Source: CAZHTS01 sp964535315 (GTDB taxonomy: Bacteria > Chloroflexota > Anaerolineae > Anaerolineales > Anaerolineaceae). Taken from it: DNA of 35,227 nucleotides. The position numbers were made by a program, and so were the translations under genes. Positions 9,081 through 17,057 of this stretch are shown one piece after another (the stretch's first letter is position 1; every line of letters starts with the position of its first letter). Location of the stretch: positions 1 to 35,227 of the forward strand of contig CAZHTS010000051.1 in assembly GCA_964535315.1 (NCBI GenBank), written 5' to 3'. The notes under the pieces are model-generated. The model had not been told where the DNA came from. It ran no database searches and saw nothing but the letters and a program-made list of their open reading frames with translations.

Positions 9081-10004
9081 ATGAACGAGAATGAAGTCAT
9101 TGATTGGTTGTTGCAAGGCGACCCCGCCATCCGCTGGCAGGTATTGCAGCAGGTGGGGGCGCCGGATGAGGCCGTGGAGAGCGAGCGGCGCCGGGTGGCG
9201 AACGAAGGCTGGGGCGCGCAATTGCTGGCCTGCCAGGATGAAGCCGGTACCTGGGGCGGCGGACTGTACACCCCCAAATGGACCTCCACCACCTACACCC
9301 TGCTCCTGCTGCGCAGTTTTGGCCTGCCGGCGGCTGCGCCACAGGCGCAGCGCGGCCTTGAACGCCTGATTGCTGGTGGGAATTTTTCGCGCGGCGGAAT
9401 CAATCTGTGGCGCACCGTGCGTTACAGCGATCTGTGCGTCGACGCCATGACCCTGGCCCTGCTGGCGTATTTCCGTTATCCGGGCTCGTGGGCGCAGCAG
9501 CTTGCCGGGCATTTGCTGGCGCACCAGATGGCCGACGGCGGCTGGAACTGCCTGTGGTACCGTCAGGCCACCCACAGTTCGTTTCACACTACCTTGAGCG
9601 TGTTAGAGGCGTTGGCCGAGTACGCCGTTCTCGCCCCCGACCAGGCGGATTGGGATGCCGTGGCGCGGCGTGGCGAAGAATTTCTACTGGTGCACCGCCT
9701 GTTTCGTTCGCACCGCAGCGGGGCGGTAGTAGACGAGCGTATGCTGCGCTGCTCGTTTCCACCGCGCTGGCGTTACGATATCCTGCGGGCGCTGGATTAT
9801 TTCTGTCTGCGCCGCAGGCCGTACGACGAACGCATGCAGGACGCCCTCGACATCCTCCGGCAAAAACGGCGCCCCGACGGGCGCTGGAAACTGGAAAACC
9901 GCCACGCCGGGCTGACTTTTTTTGAGATGGAGAAAGCCGGTCAGCCCAGCCGCTGGAATACACTGCGGGCGCAGCGCGTGCTGCGCTGGTTCGGGCAGGA
10001 CTGA
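9081..10004 (+). CDS. Alpha/alpha-toroid (prenyltransferase/squalene cyclase-like) protein of unknown function
   Basis: The 307-aa soluble protein is built of helical pairs with QW-like turns: 'LLACQDEAGTWGGGLYTPKW' near residues 49-68, 'HQMADGGWNCLWYRQATHSSFHTTLSVLEAL', and 'KRRPDGRWKLENRH' near the end. These resemble the (D)G.W turns of terpenoid cyclase/protein prenyltransferase toroids. The catalytic DxDD of squalene-hopene cyclases is absent and the protein is about half their length, so cyclase activity is not supported. Trp-rich turns with conserved His suggest a binding role. There is no strong Shine-Dalgarno (GGGG about 14 nt before ATG 9081). It stands alone between the divergent GntR gene and the solute-binding protein. 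Confidence 0.7.
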   Translation: MNENEVIDWLLQGDPAIRWQVLQQVGAPDEAVESERRRVANEGWGAQLLACQDEAGTWGGGLYTPKWTSTTYTLLLLRSFGLPAAAPQAQRGLERLIAGGNFSRGGINLWRTVRYSDLCVDAMTLALLAYFRYPGSWAQQLAGHLLAHQMADGGWNCLWYRQATHSSFHTTLSVLEALAEYAVLAPDQADWDAVARRGEEFLLVHRLFRSHRSGAVVDERMLRCSFPPRWRYDILRALDYFCLRRRPYDERMQDALDILRQKRRPDGRWKLENRHAGLTFFEMEKAGQPSRWNTLRAQRVLRWFGQD

Positions 10005-10054
10005 ACCGCCGGCACAAAACACAACTCCTCTAGACAGGCGATAAAATTGCAATT

Positions 10055-10066
10055 ATGTTGCAACAT
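10055..10066. promoter_or_regulatory. 12-bp palindrome upstream of the solute-binding protein gene
   Basis: ATGTTGCAACAT is a perfect palindrome about 40 bp upstream of the candidate -10 (TATAAA, 10106-10111). TTGCAA also occurs at 10047-10052, so two TTGCAA cores lie 11 bp apart, about one helical turn. It may be an operator or activator site; no protein is assigned. Confidence 0.35.
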
Positions 10067-10185
10067 TGTCGATGCCAAAAAAGCTTTCCCTATGCCACGG
10101 TTTAGTATAAAATGACAGTAAGCTGTCTGCCGCACCAGTTTTTATTCGTATCCCTTGCTGTGCGGCAAAATCAGGAGAGGCGACC

Positions 10186-11469
10186 GTGGCGAAACGGCTG
10201 TTTTCCTTAAGGATCGTGACGATCCTGTGTATTCTATTGGTAGCCTGCAACCACACCGCCGCGACACAACCCACGCAGATTTCATTCTACAAACGGGGGT
10301 ATCAGGCAGGAGGAAAAGATTCGGCCTCGGTGGCCATTGACAGGGCCATTGAGGCGTTTGGCAAACAGCATCCCGACATACAGGTGCGGGTGGTGGGGGT
10401 GTCCTGGGATAGCAGCGGCGATGCCATGATGGACGCTGCCATACAGGCCGGCAGTGATATTGACGTCATGAGTCTGCGTTCCACCGACCTGATCCGCTAC
10501 GCCCGCGCCGGCAAACTGTCGGCGCTCGCCCCCCATCTGAGCGCCGATGATCGCGCCGATTTTTATACCAACGCCCTGGAAGCCGCCAGCGTGGACGGCA
10601 AGGTGTACGCCTGGCCGCTGTGGGTGACGGCTGTTTCCATCTTTGCCAACCGTACCCTGTTCGAGCAGCGCGGGGTGGAACTGCCGACGCTGGAAACGCC
10701 GTGGACGTGGCAGGAATTTATCGCCGCGGCCCAACAATTGACCTTCCAGCAGCCCGACGGGACGCAGGTGTACGGTTTTAGCGCCTCGTCGCGTTGGGGT
10801 GAAATGGAGTATTACCCCCTGCTTTATCTGGACGGCGGCCGTATCCTCAGTCCAGACGGCCGGCAGTTCATTCAGCGTCAGGCCGAGGGGGTCTCGGCGT
10901 TGCAAAAGATCGCCGATCTGCGCATCAAATACCGGGTGACGCCCGACGATTTTGGCGTCGTCGATCAGGCCACGGTGCGCAAACAGTTCCGTTCCGCGCA
11001 GATCGCCATGTTGATGAGCAGCCCCGGCTTCATTCGTGACCTGGAAAACGAAAACTTCCCGCTCAGCGTGTTGCCCACGCCCATCGGTAAATCCGGGTCG
11101 CCGATTTCCACCGGCGCGTTTGGCCTGTTTGGCGTCTATAACCATGCCGATGAACGCCGCGTGCAGGCGGCGCACGAACTGGCCCGTTATCTGACCGGCA
11201 GCCAGGTGGCCCAGGATGTGCCGGGCTGGCAGCTGGCGCCCAGCCTGCGGCGCAGCAATACCAGTTACGCCACCACCCCCAACCGCGACATGATCTCTCG
11301 TTTGGTGCGCTACGGCCTGTATGAGCCGCCCGTGCTGCTCTCGGATGAGCTGCTGCAAAACTATGGGGCGGCGTTAGAGGCCGTTTTACAGGGTCAGAAA
11401 AGCGCCCAGGCCGCCATGGACGAAATCGCTCCGATGTATCAGCACGACCTGGACACGTTGAACCCGTAA
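10186..11469 (+). CDS. Extracellular solute-binding lipoprotein (ABC sugar-type), orphan
   Basis: The 427-aa protein has a lipoprotein signal with lipobox LVAC, C21 being the predicted lipidated residue. The mature part has the family-1 binding-protein architecture: 'AIEAFGKQHPDIQVRVVGVSWD' after the first strand, 'SDIDVMSLRSTDLIRYARAGKL', 'YAWPLWVTAVSIFANRTLFEQRG', and a hinge-region 'STGAFGLFGVYNHADERR'. Such proteins bind sugars or oligosaccharides outside the membrane. No permease or ATPase gene is nearby; the next gene, 19 bp on, is a membrane diguanylate cyclase. A sensory rather than transport role is therefore plausible. GTG 10186 is preceded by AGGAGAGG at about 7 nt. A weak -10 (TATAAA) lies at 10106-10111. 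Confidence 0.88.
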   Translation: MAKRLFSLRIVTILCILLVACNHTAATQPTQISFYKRGYQAGGKDSASVAIDRAIEAFGKQHPDIQVRVVGVSWDSSGDAMMDAAIQAGSDIDVMSLRSTDLIRYARAGKLSALAPHLSADDRADFYTNALEAASVDGKVYAWPLWVTAVSIFANRTLFEQRGVELPTLETPWTWQEFIAAAQQLTFQQPDGTQVYGFSASSRWGEMEYYPLLYLDGGRILSPDGRQFIQRQAEGVSALQKIADLRIKYRVTPDDFGVVDQATVRKQFRSAQIAMLMSSPGFIRDLENENFPLSVLPTPIGKSGSPISTGAFGLFGVYNHADERRVQAAHELARYLTGSQVAQDVPGWQLAPSLRRSNTSYATTPNRDMISRLVRYGLYEPPVLLSDELLQNYGAALEAVLQGQKSAQAAMDEIAPMYQHDLDTLNP

Positions 11470-11488
11470 GCAGCGGAGACCACACAAA

Positions 11489-12919
11489 ATGGCGCTGTTT
11501 CAGGGACCGCTGGCTCGACGGCTGATTTTGAGCTTTCTGGCGCTGGCCATTGGGGCGGTTGTGCTCTCACTGATTGCGGCCCTGGCGATCCAATTTACCA
11601 GCCATCTGCTGGTGAGCGAACAACGCCAGGTCGATCTGGCGGTCATCAGCGCCCGTATCCGTTCGGAAAGCCTGACGCTCACCGATCTGGTGCGCAGCTA
11701 TACCTTTCAGGTGCCCGAAGCCGTCAACCGGCCAATCGGGCGTCATGCGCTGCGTCAGAAAATCGGGGCGCAGCAGGCCCTGTTGGCCGAACTGTTACAC
11801 CAGGCCACCGACCTGGCTGACCCCAACAACGTTGATCAGAATATGTGGCTGGGCAGCATCGAACAGGAACTGACCTCGTTCCGCACCCAGTCCACCCTGG
11901 TGCTTGACAGTTACGACCTCGAACAGACCTACGGTCCACAGACCAGCAGGGCGCTGGCCGAACTGGTCTGGCATTACCAGCAGCCGCTGGTCGATTCGCT
12001 CGGCCAGTTCGAACGCGCTCAGATGCAAATGGCCGAGAACGAACGCGCCCAGTTAAACCAGGTGCTGCGTCTGATCACCAACGGCCTGATCATCTGCGCC
12101 ATCGGTGTGGTGCTGCTGGTCATACTCATGATCCGGCAGGTGCTGGTGCGTTTTGTTTCCCCGCTGGCTTCGTTACGTACCGGGGTGGAACACATTCGCC
12201 AGGGGCGGCTCAACCACCCGGTGCACATCCCGGCGCAAGACGAAATGGGTAACCTGGCCGAAGCGCTCAACGATATGGCCTCCGAACTGGAATTGAGCCA
12301 CCGCCAGCTGGCCGAATACGCCCGCACGTTGGAGCAGCAGGTGGCCGAGCGCACCCGCGAGGCCGAACAACGCGCCGAACAGGCGGCGCAATTGTATGAA
12401 GAGACACAGCGGCTGGCGGCTATCGATGGCTTGACCGACCTGTACAATCGCCGTCATCTGATGGCCCTGGCCGGGCGAGAATTTCTTCAGGCGCAACGTT
12501 ACCAGCGCCCGTTTTCGCTGGCCATCTTTGATATCGACCATTTCAAAGAGGTCAACGATACGTATGGGCACCTGGCGGGTGATCGCGCTCTGGTGGCGCT
12601 GGCGCACTTCTGCCGGGAAAACGTGCGCTCGGCCGATGTATTGGGTCGTTACGGCGGCGAGGAATTTATCATCCTTATGCCTGAGACGGATCAGCTTCAG
12701 GCGTTGGAAACGGCCGAACGTCTGCGCCTGGGGATCGCCACCTTGCCCATCCAACTGCCGGAACACATCACCCTGCACCTGACGGTCAGTATGGGGGTGG
12801 CAACGCTCCAGGCGGAGATGAGCCTCGACGATCTGATCAAATGCGCCGACCAGGCGCTCTATGCTGCCAAAGCGGCCGGGCGTAACCGGGTGTGTGGGCA
12901 GACCCAAATCGGGGGTTGA
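11489..12919 (+). CDS. Membrane-bound diguanylate cyclase (sensor-HAMP-GGDEF)
   Basis: The 476-aa protein starts with a membrane helix (about 9-35), followed by a helical extracytoplasmic region (36-195), a second membrane helix (196-217), a HAMP domain (218-270, 'PLASLRTGVEHIRQGRL', 'DEMGNLAEALNDM'), a coiled coil (270-310) and a GGDEF domain (311-475). The active-site signature is GGEEF at 389-393, with metal-binding D348 in 'FDIDHFK'. The inhibitory I-site RSAD (380-383) lies the usual five residues before it. It should make cyclic di-GMP with product inhibition. It follows the lipoprotein by 19 bp and probably reads the bound state of that protein. No EAL or PilZ protein is in the window. 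Confidence 0.95.
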   Translation: MALFQGPLARRLILSFLALAIGAVVLSLIAALAIQFTSHLLVSEQRQVDLAVISARIRSESLTLTDLVRSYTFQVPEAVNRPIGRHALRQKIGAQQALLAELLHQATDLADPNNVDQNMWLGSIEQELTSFRTQSTLVLDSYDLEQTYGPQTSRALAELVWHYQQPLVDSLGQFERAQMQMAENERAQLNQVLRLITNGLIICAIGVVLLVILMIRQVLVRFVSPLASLRTGVEHIRQGRLNHPVHIPAQDEMGNLAEALNDMASELELSHRQLAEYARTLEQQVAERTREAEQRAEQAAQLYEETQRLAAIDGLTDLYNRRHLMALAGREFLQAQRYQRPFSLAIFDIDHFKEVNDTYGHLAGDRALVALAHFCRENVRSADVLGRYGGEEFIILMPETDQLQALETAERLRLGIATLPIQLPEHITLHLTVSMGVATLQAEMSLDDLIKCADQALYAAKAAGRNRVCGQTQIGG

Positions 12920-12948
12920 CAGGCGAAATGCAGTTGCAAGATTTATGC

Positions 12949-12954
12949 TAAAAT
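12949..12954 (+). promoter_or_regulatory. Extended -10 promoter element
   Basis: TAAAAT is preceded by TGc, an extended -10 box, upstream of the methyltransferase gene. TTGACA at 12916-12921 is 27 bp away, too far to be its -35. Confidence 0.4.
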
Positions 12955-12990
12955 GAAACCGTATTGAAACGATAATGCCGCTATCCTTTT

Positions 12991-13800
12991 TTGGAAAAAT
13001 TCCCTGTGATTTCAGACGATTCCCCTCAGCTTGAAATGTTCTCGGCTGCCTGGTATGACGAATATTACCGCCGCGCTGCGGTCAGCCCGGTCCACGCGCG
13101 GTTTTGCGAGCAGGTATACGGACGGGATCTCTGCCAGCATGGCATGATGGATATGTCCGAACTGGAGTTTCTGATCGCGCTGCTGCGCATGCGCGCCCGG
13201 GTGCTGGATGTGGGCTGCGGCGCAGGCGGTATCAGCGAATACATTCACGAACGCAGCCTGTGCACCATCCTGGGGGTGGACTATTCACAGGAAGCCATCC
13301 GGCTGGCGCGCCACCGGGCGCAGACCAAAAACGCCGCCCTGCAATTCGAGCAGGTCGACCTGACCCACCAGCCCATCCCCGGCAACGGCTACGATTACAT
13401 CATCGCCATCGATTCGCTCTATTATCTGGGCGATTTCGTGCCGACGCTGCAACGGCTGTGCGCCTGCCTGGCGCCGAACGGCAAACTGATCCTCTCGGCG
13501 TTCCAGAACCGCGAGGAGGGCGAGCCACAAGACATCCTGATGCCCGAAGGCTCTTTCCTGGGGCGGGCGCTGGTGCAATTGAACCTGTGTTTCGCCGCAT
13601 ATGATTTCACCGCCAATCTGCGCAATCACTGGATCAAGAATTACCAGGTAGCCGAAGCGCTCAAACAGGACTTTGCCGCCGAAGGCAACCTGTTCCTGTA
13701 TGAAGCCCGCCGCCAGGAAAACCTGTGGTTCAAGAAGCAGGTCGAGCGCGACGCCATGTCCCGCTTCCTGTACGTGGTGCGGCAGAACAACCCGGCCTGA
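12991..13800 (+). CDS. Class I SAM-dependent methyltransferase
   Basis: The 269-aa cytoplasmic protein has motif I VLDVGCGAGG (71-80), the acidic ribose-binding residue in 'GVDYSQEAI' (D97), 'FEQVDLTHQPIP' (motif II region) and 'YDYIIAIDSLYYLGDF' (motif III/post I). It belongs to the methyltransferase-11/25 type; the acceptor is unknown. A long N-terminal lid ('MFSAAWYDEYYRRAAVSPVHARF') is typical of small-molecule enzymes. The start is uncertain: TTG 12991, GTG 13006 and ATG 13036 are in frame and none has a good Shine-Dalgarno. I keep the longest and note that ATG 13036 retains all motifs. The aminotransferase gene follows after 36 bp and may be co-transcribed. Confidence 0.85.
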   Translation: MEKFPVISDDSPQLEMFSAAWYDEYYRRAAVSPVHARFCEQVYGRDLCQHGMMDMSELEFLIALLRMRARVLDVGCGAGGISEYIHERSLCTILGVDYSQEAIRLARHRAQTKNAALQFEQVDLTHQPIPGNGYDYIIAIDSLYYLGDFVPTLQRLCACLAPNGKLILSAFQNREEGEPQDILMPEGSFLGRALVQLNLCFAAYDFTANLRNHWIKNYQVAEALKQDFAAEGNLFLYEARRQENLWFKKQVERDAMSRFLYVVRQNNPA

Positions 13801-13836
13801 ACCGGCGCCACCCCTCTCTTGCAAGGACAAAAAAAG

Positions 13837-15003
13837 ATGAAGAATCGTTCGCTCTTAATGATCCCCGGCCCGATTGAATTTGACCCGGCTGTGCTGGCCG
13901 CGCTGGGCGCACCCACTACCAGTCATCTGGCGCCCAATTTTATCGAAGCGTTTGGGCAGGCGTTGGAACGCATGCGCATCCTGTTCGCCTGCCCGGATGG
14001 ACAGCCCTTTGTGCTGGCCGGTACGGGCACACTGGGGATGGACGCCGCCGGCGCCAACCTGACAGAACCCGGCGACCGGGCGCTGGTGGTCAACAGCGGT
14101 TATTTTGGCGACCGTTACGGCGCTTTGCTGGAACGCTACGGCGCCCAGGTGACGCACGTGCGCGCCGCGCCGGGTGGGCACCCCGACCTGGAAGAAGTGG
14201 AGCGCAGCCTACAGAGCGCATCCTATAAACTGATGACCATCACCCAGGTGGATACCTCCACCGGTGTGCTGGCCGACGTCCGCCGGCTGGCCGCCCTCGG
14301 GCGGCGCTACGGCGCCCTGGTGGTGGTGGATGGCGTCTGCTCGGTGGCCGGCGAGGAACTGCGTATGAGCGAGTGGGGCGTGGATGTGGCTTTCACCGCC
14401 TCGCAAAAGGCGGTGGGCGTACCGCCGGGACTGGCGCTGCTGGTCGCCGGGCCACAGGCGCTGGCCGCCTACCAGGCGCGCAAGACGCCGGTGTGCAACT
14501 ATTACGCCGATTGGGGAAACTGGCTGCCGGTCATGAATGCCTACGAGGCGCGCAAGACGGCCTATTTTGGCACCCCGGCGGTCAACCTGGTGTTTGCCCT
14601 CAACGTCAGCCTGGGACAGATTTTGCAGGAAGGGCTGGCGGCGCGCCTGGAACGGCACGCCCGTCTCAGCCGGGCATGCAAGGCGGCCATCACCGCTCTG
14701 GGGCTCGGCCAGGTGCCGGCGCAGCCGGAATATGCCGCCCACACCATGACGGCGCCGCGTTACCCGCAGGGCATGCAGGGCGCAGATTTCCTCGCCCGCG
14801 TGGCGCAGCAGGGTGTGACGCTGGCCGGCGGGCTGCACCCTGCCATCCGCAGCGAGTATTTCCGCATTGGGCATATGGGCGCGGTGACGGCCGGCGACGT
14901 GCTGGCGGTGATCGGCGCGGTGGAACAGGCGTTGCACCTGGGCGGGTACGCCTTCACCCCGGGGGCGGGCCTGGCCGCGGCGCAAAGCGCGCTGATGGGA
15001 TAA
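13837..15003 (+). CDS. Class V aminotransferase (alanine--glyoxylate/serine--pyruvate type)
   Basis: The 388-aa PLP enzyme begins with the family's 'IPGPIEFDPAVLAALGAPTTSH' segment, then 'GTGTLGMDAAGANL' (cofactor phosphate loop), 'VVVDGVCSVAGEEL' (the Asp pairing with the pyridine nitrogen) and 'TASQKAVGVPPGLA', where K191 is the Schiff-base lysine. 'EYFRIGHMG' near the C-terminus carries the substrate-carboxylate arginine. It probably moves an amino group between alanine or serine and glyoxylate/pyruvate; exact specificity cannot be read. ATG 13837 is chosen because AAGGA lies just upstream, inside the longer TTG (13819) reading. Length is normal for the family. Confidence 0.93.
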   Translation: MKNRSLLMIPGPIEFDPAVLAALGAPTTSHLAPNFIEAFGQALERMRILFACPDGQPFVLAGTGTLGMDAAGANLTEPGDRALVVNSGYFGDRYGALLERYGAQVTHVRAAPGGHPDLEEVERSLQSASYKLMTITQVDTSTGVLADVRRLAALGRRYGALVVVDGVCSVAGEELRMSEWGVDVAFTASQKAVGVPPGLALLVAGPQALAAYQARKTPVCNYYADWGNWLPVMNAYEARKTAYFGTPAVNLVFALNVSLGQILQEGLAARLERHARLSRACKAAITALGLGQVPAQPEYAAHTMTAPRYPQGMQGADFLARVAQQGVTLAGGLHPAIRSEYFRIGHMGAVTAGDVLAVIGAVEQALHLGGYAFTPGAGLAAAQSALMG

Positions 15004-15019
15004 ACCGGGCCGGTTGTGA

Positions 15020-15025
15020 TACAAT
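15020..15025 (+). promoter_or_regulatory. Extended -10 promoter element upstream of the slipin gene
   Basis: TGaTACAAT is an extended -10 box with no convincing -35. It would give a leader of nearly 190 nt containing the inverted repeat at 15119-15200. Confidence 0.45.
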
Positions 15026-15118
15026 CGAAGCGGATGTAGCAAGGTCAGGTGCGGAATCTCCCGCCTGGTTCCCGGTCAAGCGCTGCACCCTGGTCAAAAG
15101 GGACCCCCAATCCTCCTG

Positions 15119-15200
15119 TCTGTCTCAAAGGGCCAGACAGCGTGCCAACGGCTCTGCAGGTTAACCCCTCCGCCGTCTGCATGCGGCTCTTTGAGACAGA
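15119..15200 (+). repeat. Long-range inverted repeat in the slipin leader
   Basis: TCTGTCTCAAAG (15119-15130) and CTTTGAGACAGA (15189-15200) pair perfectly over 12 bp around a 58-nt interior. The distal arm ends 17 nt before ATG 15218, close to the ribosome binding site. This may be a structured 5' UTR element; I do not recognise a known riboswitch. Confidence 0.5.
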
Positions 15201-15217
15201 TACCCGACAGGTAAAAC

Positions 15218-16027
15218 ATGCAAACCCAGACACTTTCCATTCTACTATTGTGTGGCATGCTGCTCGTCGTTGCGGCGATCATCTCTCTGCTGGTCAACCT
15301 GCACAAGGTCATCGTCATGGAATACGAACGCGGCCTGTTGTACCACGGCGGTCGTTTCAAGCGCCTGCTCGGCCCTGGTATGCACTGGTACAACGGCATG
15401 TTTCAATCGTTGACCAAGGTCGATTTGCGCCAGCGCACGGTGACGCTGCCCGGACAGGAAATCCTCAGCGCCGATAACGTCGGCATCCGCATCAGCCTGA
15501 CGGCTACCCTACAGGTGATAGAACCGGAAAAGGCGATCCACGGCGCGATCAACTATCATGAGGAAATCTATCTGCTGCTGCAAACCACGCTGCGTGACCA
15601 GGTGGGCACGCTGCCGGTGGAAGAACTGCTCTCCAAACGCCGGCAGATCGGCGAACTGGTGTTGCAAACCAGCCAGCCGGCGGCGGCGGCCCTGGGGGTG
15701 GCGCTGTTGGCGGTATCGATCAAAGACATCATGTTCCCCGGTGAACTGAGAAACATTTTTGCCCAGGTGGTCAACGCCCGGCACGAAGGCCTGGCCGCCC
15801 TGGAGCGAGCGCGCGGCGAGACGGCCGCCCTGCGCAACCTGGCCAACGCCGCCCATTTACTCGAAAATACCCCCGGGTTGTATACGCTGCGTCTGCTGCA
15901 GACGCTCAGCAGCCAGCCCGGCAACACCATCCTCCTCAACACGACCGGCGACGAGACGCTGCAAGAATGGCTAAAGAAACGAGCGGCGGGTAAAAAGGCC
16001 GGCAAGGCAGAACATCCCCATGATTAA
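15218..16027 (+). CDS. SPFH/band 7 domain protein (slipin-like)
   Basis: The 269-aa protein has one N-terminal membrane anchor (about 7-28, 'LLLCGMLLVVAAIISLLV') followed at once by the band 7 domain: 'VIVMEYERGLLYHGGRFKRLLGPGMHWYN', 'VDLRQRTVTLPGQEILSADNVGIRISLTATLQV' and the conserved 'LRDQVGTLPVEELLSKRRQIGELV'. Slipins form ring-like membrane scaffolds that organise or protect other membrane proteins. A helical coiled-coil tail ('HEGLAALERARGETAALRNLANAAHLL') and a Lys-rich end follow. No NfeD partner is adjacent; the gene overlaps an S66 peptidase by 8 nt, so the two are co-translated. The start is ATG 15218 with a modest GACAGG upstream. Confidence 0.9.
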   Translation: MQTQTLSILLLCGMLLVVAAIISLLVNLHKVIVMEYERGLLYHGGRFKRLLGPGMHWYNGMFQSLTKVDLRQRTVTLPGQEILSADNVGIRISLTATLQVIEPEKAIHGAINYHEEIYLLLQTTLRDQVGTLPVEELLSKRRQIGELVLQTSQPAAAALGVALLAVSIKDIMFPGELRNIFAQVVNARHEGLAALERARGETAALRNLANAAHLLENTPGLYTLRLLQTLSSQPGNTILLNTTGDETLQEWLKKRAAGKKAGKAEHPHD

Positions 16028-17030
16028 AGCACGTGCTTTACACCCCGGCGACACAGTCGGGATCGTCAGCCCCTCGTGGGGCGGTGCGGGCGTCTTCCCG
16101 CACCGCCTGGAGTTGGGCGCCCGCCAGTTAGAGGCGTTGGGCTTCCGGGTGCGTGTGGCGCCCAATGCCCGCAACCATCACGGTTTTGTGTCCGATACGC
16201 CGGAGCATCGCGTCGAAGACATCCATGAATTGTTTGCCGATCCCGAGGTCAAGGCGATCATCGCCGCCATCGGCGGGGATCATTCCTGCCATCTCCTACC
16301 GCTGCTCGACTTTGACCTGATCCGCAATAACCCCAAAATTTTTATGGGTTATTCCGACATCACCGTGCTCAACGTGGCCATCTGGCAGCAGACCGGGCTG
16401 GTGACCTTCAACGGCCCGACGGTGTTGACCGATTTTGCCGAATACCCCGAGATGCTGGACTATACCCGCGACCACTTCCTCAAAGCTGTGACCGTCGCCC
16501 GGGCCCCAGGAGAGATTACCCCCGCCGCCGCATGGACGGAGGAATTTCTGGATTGGAGCCAGAAAAAGGATCTGGAACGCCCGCGCCGCTGCCTGCCTTC
16601 GGCGGGCTGGAACTGGCTCAAACCTGGCCGGGGCGAAGGGCCGTTGATCGGCGGTTGCATCGAGTCGCTGCAACACCTGCGCGGCACGCGCTACTGGCCC
16701 AATTGGGAGGGCGCCATCCTGTTCTTCGAGACCTCCGAAGAACACCCCACCCCGGCGACGGTCGATGGCATCCTCATGGACTACGAGAACATGGGCGTAC
16801 TGGCGCAGTTGAACGGCCTGCTGGTCGGGCGGCCGATGAGCTACAGCGACGAGCAGCGCCAGGAACTGCGCCAGCGGGTGCTGGAGCGCACCCAGGCCTA
16901 CGATTTTCCCATCCTGACCGATATGGACTTCGGGCACACTGCCCCACAGATGACGCTGCCGCTGGGCTGCCGCGCCCGCCTGGATGGCGACGCACATCGT
17001 TTCGAGATGCTCGAGGCTGCCGTCAGTTGA
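16020..17030 (+). CDS. S66 family peptidase (LD-carboxypeptidase/MccF-like)
   Basis: The 336-aa serine peptidase has the S66 catalytic set: nucleophile S112 in 'MGYSDIT', E215 in 'GGCIESL' and H306 in 'FGHTAP'. It also has the N-terminal 'PGDTVGIVSPSW'. No signal peptide is present, so it acts in the cytoplasm. LdcA members trim recycled murein tetrapeptide to tripeptide; MccF members cleave acyl-sulfamoyl or aspartyl-nucleotide antibiotics related to microcin C. The insert between S112 and E215 and the 'W.WL.P' segment favour the MccF branch, but that is a weak call. Its ATG lies within the end of the slipin gene (8-nt overlap). The AraC gene follows after 27 bp. Confidence 0.9.
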   Translation: MIKARALHPGDTVGIVSPSWGGAGVFPHRLELGARQLEALGFRVRVAPNARNHHGFVSDTPEHRVEDIHELFADPEVKAIIAAIGGDHSCHLLPLLDFDLIRNNPKIFMGYSDITVLNVAIWQQTGLVTFNGPTVLTDFAEYPEMLDYTRDHFLKAVTVARAPGEITPAAAWTEEFLDWSQKKDLERPRRCLPSAGWNWLKPGRGEGPLIGGCIESLQHLRGTRYWPNWEGAILFFETSEEHPTPATVDGILMDYENMGVLAQLNGLLVGRPMSYSDEQRQELRQRVLERTQAYDFPILTDMDFGHTAPQMTLPLGCRARLDGDAHRFEMLEAAVS

Positions 17031-17057
17031 AAAACGCCGGTTGATAGGGAGGTGGTT

